A stretch of DNA of 36,437 bases from Glycomyces buryatensis (GCF_004912275.1 NZ_STGY01000069.1:1-36437), one strand, 5' to 3'. Positions 15,148-23,592 are shown, numbered from the stretch's first letter. A program made the numbers and translations. The notes: generated by a model not told the origin, from the sequence alone.

Positions 15148-16227
15148 TCAGAAGCCGGGCGCTCGGGAGCCCGACTGTGCCGATGCCAGAGCGTCGGTGA
15201 AACCCATCATCGCGCTCAGCTTGTATGCGACCGAGGCCTCGCGGATGTCCGTGCTGCCGATGAGGAACTGGAGCACCCGCTCGAGTCCGATGCCGTAGCC
15301 CGCGTGGGGACCGCTTGCGCCGCTCTCGACGACCTCCAGGTAGGGGACGAAGTCTTCCAGGGTCGCGAGCCTCTGCTCGACGATATGCTCGAACATCGTC
15401 GAGGAGGTCAGCCGCTTGAGCAGCCGGTCGTACCGGTGCTCGCGAACCGCGCTGCCGACGGCCTCCCCGGCGAGCGGCAGCAGCAGGTCGGCACTCTGGA
15501 CGACATCCTCGTTCGTGTCGTCGACCTTCATGTTGAAGAACTTGATGCCTTCGGGGTAGTGGGTGACGAACGTGGGGCGCAGCGGTCCCCCGTGTTCGCG
15601 GGCGACGAGCTCCAGGAGGTCGCGCTCCTGCACCGACCCCAGGTCAGAGCCCCACGGGACGTGGCCGTCGTCAGCGGAGTTGAGCAAGTCCACCGACTCG
15701 GTGTAGGTGAGCCGGTAGAAGTCCTGAGACAGCATCTCCCCCAGGTCGTCGATGCGGCCGCCGAGACTTGCAACGGCGTCGGGCGCGTGCTCGACGCAGG
15801 ACCGGACAACGGCCTTCACCGATTGCGTGATCCGGCCCAGCAGCGCCTCGAACAGGAGCGACGAATCGTATTCGTCTTCGGAGCGGGCGATCAAGGGGTG
15901 ATCGAAGCTGATCTCCTCCTCGATCAGGGTGAACTCATGCAGGTGACGCTCGTCGATCTTGTCGGTGCGAAAGCTCGGGGTGATGCAGTAGACGCCTTTC
16001 GACACGCATAGGGCGTGCTCGAGCGCGAGCTGGCCGGTCTGGGTGAGGTGAACCGGAGCGCTCCCGGCGACACGGTACAACGTGGACACGTTCTCGCATG
16101 CGCCGGTGATCCCCACCAGCACAGGTACCGCGGCCTCGGCGAGCCCGCTCGACCGGTAGTGGGCGCGCGCGCCCTCGATCGCCGCCTCCCGGATCGCGAG
16201 GAGGTGCTGGAACTCTTTGTGGATCAT
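15148..16227 (-). CDS. AsnRS-like class II synthetase core (archaeal asparagine-synthetase type)
   Basis: 359 aa from the ATG at 16,227 (GAAAGGAAC upstream). The sequence follows the AsnRS catalytic core: LTQTGQLALEHAL, then motif 2 SFRTDKIDERHLHEFTLIE, THYPEGIKFFNM, and motif 3 HAGYGIGLERVLQFLIG. The N-terminal anticodon-binding OB-fold is absent. Proteins with this layout include archaeal asparagine synthetases descended from AsnRS, which amidate aspartate through an aspartyl adenylate without tRNA. A role in forming an amide or acyl-adenylate in the pathway is therefore likely. A conventional AsnRS or AspRS duplicate for resistance is less likely because the tRNA-binding domain is missing. 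It lies 28 nt after the radical-SAM-like gene. Confidence 0.82.
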   Translation of the reverse strand: MIHKEFQHLLAIREAAIEGARAHYRSSGLAEAAVPVLVGITGACENVSTLYRVAGSAPVHLTQTGQLALEHALCVSKGVYCITPSFRTDKIDERHLHEFTLIEEEISFDHPLIARSEDEYDSSLLFEALLGRITQSVKAVVRSCVEHAPDAVASLGGRIDDLGEMLSQDFYRLTYTESVDLLNSADDGHVPWGSDLGSVQERDLLELVAREHGGPLRPTFVTHYPEGIKFFNMKVDDTNEDVVQSADLLLPLAGEAVGSAVREHRYDRLLKRLTSSTMFEHIVEQRLATLEDFVPYLEVVESGASGPHAGYGIGLERVLQFLIGSTDIREASVAYKLSAMMGFTDALASAQSGSRAPGF

Positions 16228-16255
16228 GGCCGTTCCTTTCGTCGGGTTATTCAGG

Positions 16256-17665
16256 TCAGAAGCCGAGGTCGCGCCTGCGCAGCGACAGGTATGCCTCGCG
16301 CAGGGCCGGGTCCATGCCGCTTTCGAGCGACACCATGTCCCCCACCAGCCGCGGGAACAGGCAGCCCGCGCAGCGGTGCGCCTTTTCGGCCGCCCGGACG
16401 GGGCGGAGCTGGAGGTACCGCCGGATCTCCGACGGCTTCGCCTCCCAGACGGCGGGCAGATCGTCGTCGTTGACGGTGTCGTTCCAGAAGCAGCCGACGC
16501 GTCCACCCGCGGTCTCGAGTCCAGCCGGGCGGCGGCCGGTGCCGGCGATCTGCACGTACCGACCCGCGCCGTTCGACCTGTAGCACTTCCAGGTGTTCCA
16601 GCCGGTCAGCCGTACAGGCGCGGTCGCGTCTCCCAGTGCCGCCGAGAGGAGCAGCCAGTAATGCATCCGGGGCGCGAGCGACCATGCGCTGACGCCGTCC
16701 ACCGCCTGTCTGCGGTGCATCTCGAGCGCGGTGTTCACAAGGGACCGGAACCCTCGGAGCGTCGCGGGGTCGACATGCTCGATGCGCCCTTCGAAGGCCG
16801 ACTGCATCGGAAATGGGTTGAGCAGGGCGCCGGGGAACGCCCCGGCCAGCTGGGTGAGGATCGTGTCGATGTCGGCGACATTGCCTGGGTGGACGGCGAT
16901 GTTGAACAGCAGTGCCGGTCGGCGGTCCACAGGCAGCCGCTGCCAGAGTCGCGCCGCGTGGATCGCCTCGTATACCTTCTGGCGCTGGCCGTGGAAGGGG
17001 GAGACCCGCTTCCACTCGGTTCGCAGCTCCTCGGGGTCACACTGGAGCAGCCGCCCCAGGTCGGCGGGCGTCGCCACGTCGTCGGCACTGACGGCCAGGA
17101 CGGCGATGCCGCTGGAGGCCATCCGCTCGAAGGACTCGGGCGACCTGACGGCGCGCCGCCCGGTCACGGTCAGATGGACGGCGTGTCCGCGCCGGTGGAG
17201 ACCCTCGACCAGTGGGATGAAGTCGGGATGTGCCTCGGGGCTGCCGCCGAACAGCGTCACCTCGGAAGGCCCTTGCCGCATCGAGGAGCGGATCGGCTCC
17301 CGGAGGGCGGCGGGGATGGCGGACTCGTCGGCGTACCGGTCGAACTCGTCGGTGATGAAGTCCTGTTGGGCCTCGCGCGCGGCGGCGAGGGTTCGTTCGA
17401 TGCCTTCGACGAGGAGGTCCGCGCCGGCAATGGTCGAGGCGACGGCCCCGCGGTTCAGCGACAGCGCGGCGGGGCAGTTGTAGTGCCCTCCGGTCGGCTG
17501 CCCCTTGTGGAGGACGGTGCAGTTGTGGTCGCAGAGGTAGGTCTCCACGAGTTCGGATCCCGACCGGCGCAGCACTGCCGTGATGTCGATCTGGACGGCT
17601 GCGTCGGTGCTCGGCGCCATGCCGAAGCGGGTGAGCCGTTCGAAGCTGGTCTCATCGGCCGCCAT
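16256..17665 (-). CDS. Radical-SAM-like protein with CX3CX14C motif, copy 1
   Basis: 469 aa; ATG 17,665 with GGAGGACG upstream. Cys45, Cys49 and Cys64 lie in CDHNC...NCPAALSLNRG, spaced CX3CX14C rather than the canonical CX3CX2C. A radical-SAM barrel is supported by LFGGSPEAHPDFIPLVEG (the GGE-type SAM motif), AVHLTVTGRR and LLFNIAVHPGNVADID. The C-terminal region has conserved cysteines in KCYRSNGAGRY, GCFWND and RCAGCLFPR, suiting an auxiliary Fe-S cluster. A sister protein is at 21,935. Canonical BtrN, the radical-SAM deoxyinosamine dehydrogenase, has CX3CX2C, so this is not simply BtrN. Reaction unknown; a redox step on the aminocyclitol is one idea. Overlaps the ATP-grasp gene by 14 nt. 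Confidence 0.75.
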   Translation of the reverse strand: MAADETSFERLTRFGMAPSTDAAVQIDITAVLRRSGSELVETYLCDHNCTVLHKGQPTGGHYNCPAALSLNRGAVASTIAGADLLVEGIERTLAAAREAQQDFITDEFDRYADESAIPAALREPIRSSMRQGPSEVTLFGGSPEAHPDFIPLVEGLHRRGHAVHLTVTGRRAVRSPESFERMASSGIAVLAVSADDVATPADLGRLLQCDPEELRTEWKRVSPFHGQRQKVYEAIHAARLWQRLPVDRRPALLFNIAVHPGNVADIDTILTQLAGAFPGALLNPFPMQSAFEGRIEHVDPATLRGFRSLVNTALEMHRRQAVDGVSAWSLAPRMHYWLLLSAALGDATAPVRLTGWNTWKCYRSNGAGRYVQIAGTGRRPAGLETAGGRVGCFWNDTVNDDDLPAVWEAKPSEIRRYLQLRPVRAAEKAHRCAGCLFPRLVGDMVSLESGMDPALREAYLSLRRRDLGF

Positions 17666-18881
17666 ATACGTCCTCCACTCGCGCGATCTCGCTCCGGACC
17701 CGGCCGGCCAGCGCGTCGTCGCCGGTCGCCTCGGCGAGGACCGCCAGCTGCCGGTCGAGGTCCTCGACGGCCATCTTCACGGTCAGCCGGTGCCGCGAGT
17801 CGCTACTGTCGGGCATTTCGGACAAATCATCCACCTTGACCTGCCGCACCCAGTCGAGAGGGGCCAGTGCGTCCACCGACCGGCGTCCGAGATGGCGGTA
17901 GACCGGAATGGACAGCGCCAGGCCGAGCCGTTCGTCCGCCGGTCGCCATTCGAGTCCGGCAACGTACCGGAGCACGGCGGCGAAGGAGTCGATTCCCAGT
18001 GATGCGTCCTGCATGTGGATGTTGTTGGTGACCCTCGTGGCGCCTTCGAGGATGCGCCATTCCAAGGGGTCGACGGAGGTGACGACCGCTTCGAGGGAGA
18101 AAAAGCCCTGGAGGTCGAACGCCTCAGCGATGCGCAGGACGTCCGAAGTGAACGCAGGCACCTCCCTCACCGCGCCGTTGACCTTGATCTTGTGGTCGGC
18201 GTGGGTGAGCATCCTGTCGGTCGCCCGTTTGAAGCCAGGCGGGTACACCAGCGTCTCCGTGCCGAGTCGCAGCAGGTCCACCGAGACCTCGTCTCCGGCG
18301 AGGAATTCGCAGGCGATGAGCGGCCGCTCCAGTTTCGCGAGGTGCCGCACTGCCTCGTCGAAGGCCGTGGCGTCCTCGACGTAGCGCATCCCCGAACCGC
18401 CGGTGAGGTCGACCACTTTCACCACGAACGGGAAGGCGATGCCGGGGGCCCCGTTGCCCGTTTCGTCGGTCGCCACACGCACCGTCGAGGCGATGGGCAG
18501 ATCGAGTTCGCGCATCGACCGGGCGATCAACGCCTTGTCGCCCCAGACCTTGGCGGCCCGGCTCGGCGGCCCCACGAGCCGGGTGTGCGCGGGGACCGCG
18601 CCTGAGTCCCGCAGCCGCTCCATGACTTCGGCAATTCTGCGGATGCCGTCGGGAACGGTGGCGCGCCCGAAGTTGACCACCGCGTCGGGCGGCCGTGAGA
18701 GCTCGCGGATCGCCTGAAGGGCGTCGGCGTGGACGGCCTCGACGTCCCGGGGCTGCCAGTCGCGCTCGTCCTCGCGCACGTGGGCGCAGTCGACGGTGAA
18801 GCCGATGCCGGCGCCGGCGGCGGCCAGCTCCCGGGTCTGCCTGCCGCTGCCGAGGCAGAGGACTGCCAGGTGCTCACCCAT
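17652..18881 (-). CDS. ATP-grasp ligase
   Basis: 409 aa. The N-terminal region (VLCLGSGRQTRELAAAG) is a Rossmann-like preATP-grasp domain. The ATP-grasp core follows: GDKALIARSMRELDLPIAST, FPFVVKVVDLTGGSGMRYV (the two strands carrying the ATP-binding Lys and glycine loop), ACEFLAGDEVSVD, and RILEGATRVTNN with the metal-binding residues. This order resembles carboxylate-amine ligases of the biotin carboxylase and CPSase type that act on small molecules. It probably joins an amino acid or other carboxylate to an amine of the core. ATG 18,881 (AAGGAG 7 nt upstream) overlaps the aminotransferase stop by 8 nt. Confidence 0.85.
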   Translation of the reverse strand: MGEHLAVLCLGSGRQTRELAAAGAGIGFTVDCAHVREDERDWQPRDVEAVHADALQAIRELSRPPDAVVNFGRATVPDGIRRIAEVMERLRDSGAVPAHTRLVGPPSRAAKVWGDKALIARSMRELDLPIASTVRVATDETGNGAPGIAFPFVVKVVDLTGGSGMRYVEDATAFDEAVRHLAKLERPLIACEFLAGDEVSVDLLRLGTETLVYPPGFKRATDRMLTHADHKIKVNGAVREVPAFTSDVLRIAEAFDLQGFFSLEAVVTSVDPLEWRILEGATRVTNNIHMQDASLGIDSFAAVLRYVAGLEWRPADERLGLALSIPVYRHLGRRSVDALAPLDWVRQVKVDDLSEMPDSSDSRHRLTVKMAVEDLDRQLAVLAEATGDDALAGRVRSEIARVEDVYGGR

Positions 18882-20157
18882 GCGCGCGCTCCTTCGCGAT
18901 CCGCTGCAGGTCGTCCAGGCCGTCCGCGACCTTCGCGAACGCCTCCCCGTACTGCTCCACGATCTCGAGGGGCTCGTAGGTGAACGTTGGCAAACTCAGG
19001 GCGCAGTCGTGAATGGACTCGCTGACCGGCAGGTCCCCGGGCAGATAAGCCCGGCGGCCCTCGGGGGGCGAGCCCGCGAACGGCATGCGCTCGGCGCTTG
19101 CGCCGTTGAACATCGGCGACAGGTGGAGCGGGGCCGACCCGGGGCGTCCGATCTTGACGCCCTCCGCCCGCAACGCCTCGATGTACAGGTCGATCGGCAG
19201 GCCGTCAAGCTCCTCGGGCCGGTAGCGCGGTTTGATCCCGTACCAGGCGCCCATCGTCACCTCCGGGCCGACGTGCGGCTCATCGACGCCGGGGGCGACA
19301 CGCAGCAACTCGAGCAGCCGTCCGTGGCGTTCCCGGCGCCGTTCGACCACCTCGTCGAGCCGGTCGAAGGTCGCGTTCGCCATGACCGCCGAGAACGGGT
19401 GCATTCGGTAATTCAAACCCCAACCGGTGTCGGCAAACTGCCGCATCCCGGGGGACCGCACCCCTTGCTCGGCCCTGACCCTGAAGTGCCCCAGGAGGAG
19501 CGCGCGCTCGTAGATGTCTTCGTCATCGGTGACCAGGATGCCGCCCTGCCCTCCTGAGACGGCCTTCTTCCCTTGGAGGCTGAAGCATCCGACGTCGCCG
19601 ATGGATCCGACGACCCGGCCCCGGTGCGTCGCCCCATGGGCGTGAGAGCAGTCCTCGACGACCTTGAGCCCGTGCGACCGGGCGATCGCCATGATCGCGT
19701 CCATGTCGACCGGATGTCCCCACAGGTGCGTGACGACGATGGCCTTCGTCCGCTCGGTCACCGCCTTCTCCACCAGGCCCGGGTCGATGCCCTCGGTGTC
19801 CGACTCGCAGTCGACGAGGACCGGCGTCGCGTCGGCGGCGAACACCGGCATGACCGTCGCGAGGAACGTGTGGGTGGGCGCGATGACCTCGTCGCCCGGC
19901 CTGAGACCGCATGCCACGAACGCCGAGTGCAACGCGGCCGTGCCCGAGCTCGTCGCGAGTGCATACCGGACCGAGTGGTACCGCTCGAACTTCTCCTCGA
20001 GGACCGCGACATGCCCCTCCTCGCCGTAATAGGACACCTCCGCGCTCTGGAGCATGCGGTCGACCTCGGCCGCGATCCGGGCGTCGTAGGGCGGCCACGA
20101 TTGCAGCGCCACGTCCACTGCCGGCGGACCTCCGCACAGTGCGAGTCTCGGTTTCAT
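18874..20157 (-). CDS. DegT/DnrJ/EryC1/StrS aminotransferase (second cyclitol or sugar aminotransferase)
   Basis: 427 aa, PLP-dependent. SSGTAALHSAF binds the phosphate, VVEDCSHAHGA holds the cofactor-stacking and Asp region, and CFSLQGKKAVSGGQGG carries the Schiff-base Lys (second K). GWGLNYRMHPFSA is the usual downstream block. N-terminal LALCGGPPAV is like StsC and BtrS-type inositol aminotransferases. Together with the DOI-type enzyme at 26,995 it could perform the second amination needed for a 1,3-diaminocyclitol, or act on a sugar. ATG 20,157 has a strong GGAGGAACG site. Within the operon it lies between the CobQ-like ATPase (30-nt gap) and the ATP-grasp gene. Confidence 0.88.
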   Translation of the reverse strand: MKPRLALCGGPPAVDVALQSWPPYDARIAAEVDRMLQSAEVSYYGEEGHVAVLEEKFERYHSVRYALATSSGTAALHSAFVACGLRPGDEVIAPTHTFLATVMPVFAADATPVLVDCESDTEGIDPGLVEKAVTERTKAIVVTHLWGHPVDMDAIMAIARSHGLKVVEDCSHAHGATHRGRVVGSIGDVGCFSLQGKKAVSGGQGGILVTDDEDIYERALLLGHFRVRAEQGVRSPGMRQFADTGWGLNYRMHPFSAVMANATFDRLDEVVERRRERHGRLLELLRVAPGVDEPHVGPEVTMGAWYGIKPRYRPEELDGLPIDLYIEALRAEGVKIGRPGSAPLHLSPMFNGASAERMPFAGSPPEGRRAYLPGDLPVSESIHDCALSLPTFTYEPLEIVEQYGEAFAKVADGLDDLQRIAKERAHG

Positions 20158-20187
20158 CGTTCCTCCAATGGTTCAGGGGTGGGGCGT

Positions 20188-21021
20188 TCAGGCTCCGACG
20201 CCGGCCGCACGGTCGATGGCCGCCACATCGATGTGGTCGTTGAACTGCCTGGCGACATAGTCGTATTCGGCTTCGGTATCGCAAAGCGAGGAACTCTCTC
20301 CCGTGGGGACGTCGTCGTAGATCTCGCAGTGCGGCAGCGCCCCGAGATAGGCGGTGCCGATCTCGTCTGCCAGTTCCCCGGCCCGCTTCTCGAGCAGTCC
20401 TGCGCCCGCTCTGACGTCGTTCAGCGCGATGCCCACGATTGATCCGCGAAGCCGCGGGTCCATTCGGTGCCAGGTGCCCCACAGGCCTGCGATTGAGCCG
20501 CCAGAGTGCGCTCCCGCGACGAGGACCGCCGCCGGAGCGGCCACCGACGCCGCAAAGGTGTTCGCCGGGTCGGTGACGCCGGCCAGTTCGGCGCAGCTGC
20601 CCGCCCCTTCGATCACGACCGCTTCCGAGCGGGCCTCGATCTCGGCGTATGCGGCCCGGACGGCCGACAGCACCCGCGGAACGTCCTCCGGATCGAACAG
20701 CGGCGTGTCCTCCGCGAGCAGCTCCGCAGCGCCGATCCGCTCGCCCTTCACCAGCAGGTCCCCCGCCATCGGGCCGAGACGCACCACCTGAACGGGACCG
20801 TTGCGGTCGCCCAGTTCGCAGCGTGCGGCCGCCCCGAGGTGCCAGAGGCGGAAATCCAGGTCCAGGTCTCCCCGGCGCTCGCGGCGCTTGGTGACCGAGA
20901 CGGGCTTGAACGGACTGACGCGCAGGCCCGCATCGCTCAGCAGGCGGCAGTGCGCCCGCGTGAAGACGGTCTTCCCGGCGTTGGCGCTGGCGCCGAGGTA
21001 CATGATCCGGCTGGCGCTCAT
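20188..21021 (-). CDS. CobQ/BioD-superfamily ATPase lacking a glutaminase domain
   Basis: 277 aa. IMYLGASANAGKTVFTRAHCRLL is a deviant P-loop of the MinD/BioD/CobQ superfamily. SPFKPVSVT and VVIEGAGSCAEL correspond to the N-terminal domain of cobyric acid synthase (APFKAQNMS and VVIEGAGSPAEINL in CobQ). The CobQ glutamine-amidotransferase domain is missing, so the nitrogen donor must be free ammonia or a substrate amine, or the reaction is BioD-like (ureido ring closure from a diamine and CO2). ATG 21,021 overlaps the SDR stop (ATGA). The context of several other C-N forming enzymes supports a biosynthetic role rather than cobalamin or biotin metabolism. Confidence 0.75.
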   Translation of the reverse strand: MSASRIMYLGASANAGKTVFTRAHCRLLSDAGLRVSPFKPVSVTKRRERRGDLDLDFRLWHLGAAARCELGDRNGPVQVVRLGPMAGDLLVKGERIGAAELLAEDTPLFDPEDVPRVLSAVRAAYAEIEARSEAVVIEGAGSCAELAGVTDPANTFAASVAAPAAVLVAGAHSGGSIAGLWGTWHRMDPRLRGSIVGIALNDVRAGAGLLEKRAGELADEIGTAYLGALPHCEIYDDVPTGESSSLCDTEAEYDYVARQFNDHIDVAAIDRAAGVGA

Positions 21022-21920
21022 CGGGGCACCGCGGTCTCCGCGATCGCGGCGCCGTCCGCCGCGGCATCCGATCCGCTCTCAAGGAATTGCTCGAAGTTCA
21101 CCCTCGGCTCGTAGCCGAGTTCCTTCTGGGCCTTAGCGATGCAAACGACGCGGTGCAGCCGCCGCGGCAGCTCGAGTCCGTGCCGGGCCAGGGCCTCCCC
21201 GGCGCCCGGATAGCGTTCCTCGATCAACCGGTCCGCCCGGGTCTCCAGGTCGTCGAGGTCGCCGCGGTCAAAACGGGTCTTCGAGGCGACGCAATAGACC
21301 TGGAAGCCCTCACCTCCTGCCGCGACGGCCTGGAGCGCGGCATGCGCCACATCGGACACGTCGACCGCGCCGGAGAGCTTGGCGAGGTTGAAACTCGCAA
21401 CGTCGCCGACCCAGAACCGGCCCGGACGCAGCACCGTCACCGAAATGCCGTAGCGGCGCACGGCGTACTCGGACAGCTGCTCGCACAGGACCTTGCAGAG
21501 GTCGTTGCTGTCAGTCGGCCGCACAGGCGTTTCCTCGTCGGCCCAGGCCGTACTGGTAAACGGCAGCGACGACGAGAGCCCGTACACCGATGTGGACGAG
21601 ATCAAAACGACGTGCCGAATGCCGGCCTTCGCCGCGTTCCGGAGCACGCTCTCGGTCCCCTGCACGTTGACTCTCATGAACTCGCGGACCGGGTACCGGT
21701 TCAGATGCACGCCGTGCAGGGAGGCCGCGTGGACCACGGTGTCACACCCGAGCATGCAGTCGCGCAGCCCCGGGCCGTCGTTGACGTCCCCTCGGACCAC
21801 GTTGACGCCGTCGGCAACGTCGTAGAGCGTCATCCGCGTGCCCCCGGCCGCCGCCGACCGCTGCAGCACCCTGCCGAGCTGGCCCGCACCCCCCGTCACC
21901 AGTACCCGAGCTGCTTCCAC
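21018..21920 (-). CDS. NAD-dependent epimerase/dehydratase (extended SDR) with Tyr-to-Asn change
   Basis: 300 aa from the GTG at 21,920, for which GAGAGG is correctly spaced; an upstream GTG at 21,929 is nearly adjacent to that site. VLVTGGAGQLGRVLQ is the NAD(P)-binding glycine motif. VVHAASLHGVHL, ISSTSVYG and TVLRPGRFW are extended-SDR landmarks. At the catalytic YxxxK position the sequence is NDLCK, so the Tyr is Asn. Either the protein uses another acid/base or it is not a conventional oxidoreductase. In an aminocyclitol pathway an alcohol oxidation before the second amination is needed, and this is one candidate. The next gene overlaps its end. Confidence 0.82.
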   Translation of the reverse strand: MEAARVLVTGGAGQLGRVLQRSAAAGGTRMTLYDVADGVNVVRGDVNDGPGLRDCMLGCDTVVHAASLHGVHLNRYPVREFMRVNVQGTESVLRNAAKAGIRHVVLISSTSVYGLSSSLPFTSTAWADEETPVRPTDSNDLCKVLCEQLSEYAVRRYGISVTVLRPGRFWVGDVASFNLAKLSGAVDVSDVAHAALQAVAAGGEGFQVYCVASKTRFDRGDLDDLETRADRLIEERYPGAGEALARHGLELPRRLHRVVCIAKAQKELGYEPRVNFEQFLESGSDAAADGAAIAETAVPR

Positions 21921-21934
21921 AGCCGCCACCTCTC

Positions 21935-23428
21935 TCAGTAGCCGAGGTACCGCGCGCGAACGCGCCGGTACGGCTCAGCGGAAGCGGAGGTCAAGCCCAG
22001 TTCGAGGCTGACCGCGTCCATCGACATGCGGGGGAACAGACACCCGCGGCAGCGCCACTCGGCGCCCGCGGCCGACTCCCGGCGCCCCTCCAGCACCCAG
22101 TCCGCGACGGTCCGAGTGTCGAGGTCCCAGAACTGGCGGTTGTCGGTGACGGTCTCGTGGTTCCAGAAGCAACCCAAGTGCCCGCCGGGGAGCGCGGTCT
22201 CGTGCGAGCTACGCGCTGCCATGCCCACCTGCACGCATCGGCCGGCGCCTCTACGCGAGTAGCACTGCCACACGCCCTTGCCCCCGACCCGGTCGCTCGC
22301 CTCGACGGCGGACCCGTCCAGCAGCGCTCGCATGAGGATCCAGTAGCCGATCCGCGGCGCGAGGTTCCACCGCGCCGGCTCACCGGTCAAGCGGTCCCGG
22401 TGGACCTGAATGGCCGTGTCCGCGAACTCGCTCAGGCGATGCAGGTCGACCTCGCCGAGCTCGCCGCGCTGCCCCATGAACGCCGTCTGCACCGGGTACG
22501 GATTCAGGACCGCGCGGCCGTCGGTGTGATGGCTGAGGCGGTCCAGCAGCGCTGCCGCATCCTTCAGGTTGCCCCGGTGCAGGACGATGTTGAACAAGAC
22601 GGCCGGAAAGCCCTCGTGCTCCTGCGCCATCTTGCAGATCTGCACGGCCTCGATCGCCTTGCGGCGCTGGCCGTGCTGCCAGGGGGTAGTGCGCCACAGC
22701 CTCGCGAGTTCGTCGAACCCGAGGGAGAACAGGCGGTCCACGTCGTCGGCGGACTCGAAGTCGTCGGCGCCGAGCCCGATGACCTCCGGCGGTCGGGCCA
22801 GGAAGTCTGCGAGGAACCGCTCGTCGCTGACGATCCGGCGGCCCGTGGTCGTCAAATGCACCTCGGCGCCGGCTCCCTGGATCCCTTCGATGATCTCGAG
22901 CACGTCAGGGTGCGTCTCCGGGCTCCCCCCGAAGAGGTTCACCACGATCTTCCGGTTCGACAGGGCGGCGGTGTAGTCGGGCCGCAGTGCCTCGGGAATC
23001 GACTCCCGCTCGAAATACGCTTCGAGGTCGGCCGTGAGGAATTCCTGCTGTGCCGTGCGGATGCCGTCGATGGTGGACAGCAGTCCTTCCAGAAGCTTCG
23101 CGCCCGGCGCCAGGCTCGTGCTCCGCGCGCCACGGTTCAGGGACATCGCTGCTGGGCAGGTGTAGTTGCCGCCGGTGGCGACCCCGTGCACGGTCGTCGT
23201 GCAGTTGTGGTCGCAGAGGGTGATCTCCGCCCGCGAGCCCTGCGACTCTTTGTGGACGACGTTCAGGTCGATTTGGACGGTAGCGAATCCGTCCGCGACC
23301 AGGCCGAGGCCGGTCAGGGTCGAGCCGGTGCCGTCCGCCGCTCGGGCCAGCGCGGACGCGAACCCGTCGCGGAGCATCGATTCCGGCGGTCCGGCGGCTG
23401 CCTGCCCATAAGTTGAAACGGCTTCCAT
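21935..23428 (-). CDS. Radical-SAM-like protein with CX3CX14C motif, copy 2
   Basis: 497 aa from the ATG at 23,428 (GGTGGAG 6 nt upstream); a GTG at 23,440 has no spaced site. It is a sister of the gene at 16,256. Cys72, Cys76 and Cys91 in CDHNC...TCPAAMSLNRG have the same CX3CX14C spacing. LFGGSPETHPDVLEIIEG, HLTTTGRRI, LGADDFES and LFNIVLHRGNLKDA follow the radical-SAM barrel. Near the C-terminus QCYSRRGAGR, GCFWNHE and WRCRGCLFPR repeat the Cys pattern of the sister, suggesting a second Fe-S site. It is the first gene of the minus-strand operon, directly under candidate operator site 2. Conservation of every Cys in both copies argues that both are active and do different steps. Confidence 0.75.
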   Translation of the reverse strand: MEAVSTYGQAAAGPPESMLRDGFASALARAADGTGSTLTGLGLVADGFATVQIDLNVVHKESQGSRAEITLCDHNCTTTVHGVATGGNYTCPAAMSLNRGARSTSLAPGAKLLEGLLSTIDGIRTAQQEFLTADLEAYFERESIPEALRPDYTAALSNRKIVVNLFGGSPETHPDVLEIIEGIQGAGAEVHLTTTGRRIVSDERFLADFLARPPEVIGLGADDFESADDVDRLFSLGFDELARLWRTTPWQHGQRRKAIEAVQICKMAQEHEGFPAVLFNIVLHRGNLKDAAALLDRLSHHTDGRAVLNPYPVQTAFMGQRGELGEVDLHRLSEFADTAIQVHRDRLTGEPARWNLAPRIGYWILMRALLDGSAVEASDRVGGKGVWQCYSRRGAGRCVQVGMAARSSHETALPGGHLGCFWNHETVTDNRQFWDLDTRTVADWVLEGRRESAAGAEWRCRGCLFPRMSMDAVSLELGLTSASAEPYRRVRARYLGY

Positions 23429-23489
23429 CCAGTTCTCCACCCTGAAATCGAGAGGAATGCGATTGATCCGGAGCGGGAAGCGCCTTCCA

Positions 23490-23511
23490 GAGACGGTCTC
23501 GAAACCGTCTC
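23490..23511. repeat. Inverted repeat in the divergent promoter region
   Basis: GAGACGGT-CTCGAA-ACCGTCTC has perfect 8-bp arms and a 6-nt spacer. It sits 62 nt upstream of the radical-SAM-like start at 23,428. It could be an mRNA hairpin in the leader or a second operator. Confidence 0.5.
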
Positions 23512-23566
23512 CGCCACTCCCCCTCGTCTAACAGGGACCAACGTAGACCGCTCGCATGCCATCCGG

Positions 23567-23592
23567 CACGACACGGATTCGCGTGACAATCA
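23567..23592 (-). promoter_or_regulatory. Shared 26-nt candidate operator, site 2
   Basis: On the minus strand these 26 bases are identical to 7471-7496, including the core GTCACGCGAATC. The site lies in the 255-base divergent gap between the minus-strand operon (first gene 23,428) and the plus-strand operon (first gene 23,684), where one regulator could control both. Confidence 0.65.

Noticed and set aside
14308..16011. 567-residue plus-strand frame opposite the amidohydrolase and AsnRS-like genes
   Set aside because: It crosses two well-supported minus-strand genes; its composition is typical of antisense reading in high-GC DNA.
16217..17839. 540-residue plus-strand frame opposite the first radical-SAM-like gene
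   Set aside because: Same reason: no motifs and entirely antisense to a strongly supported gene.
16256..23428. Calling the radical-SAM-like pair BtrN-type deoxyinosamine dehydrogenases
   Set aside because: BtrN has canonical CX3CX2C; here the spacing is CX3CX14C, so only a possible functional analogy is kept.
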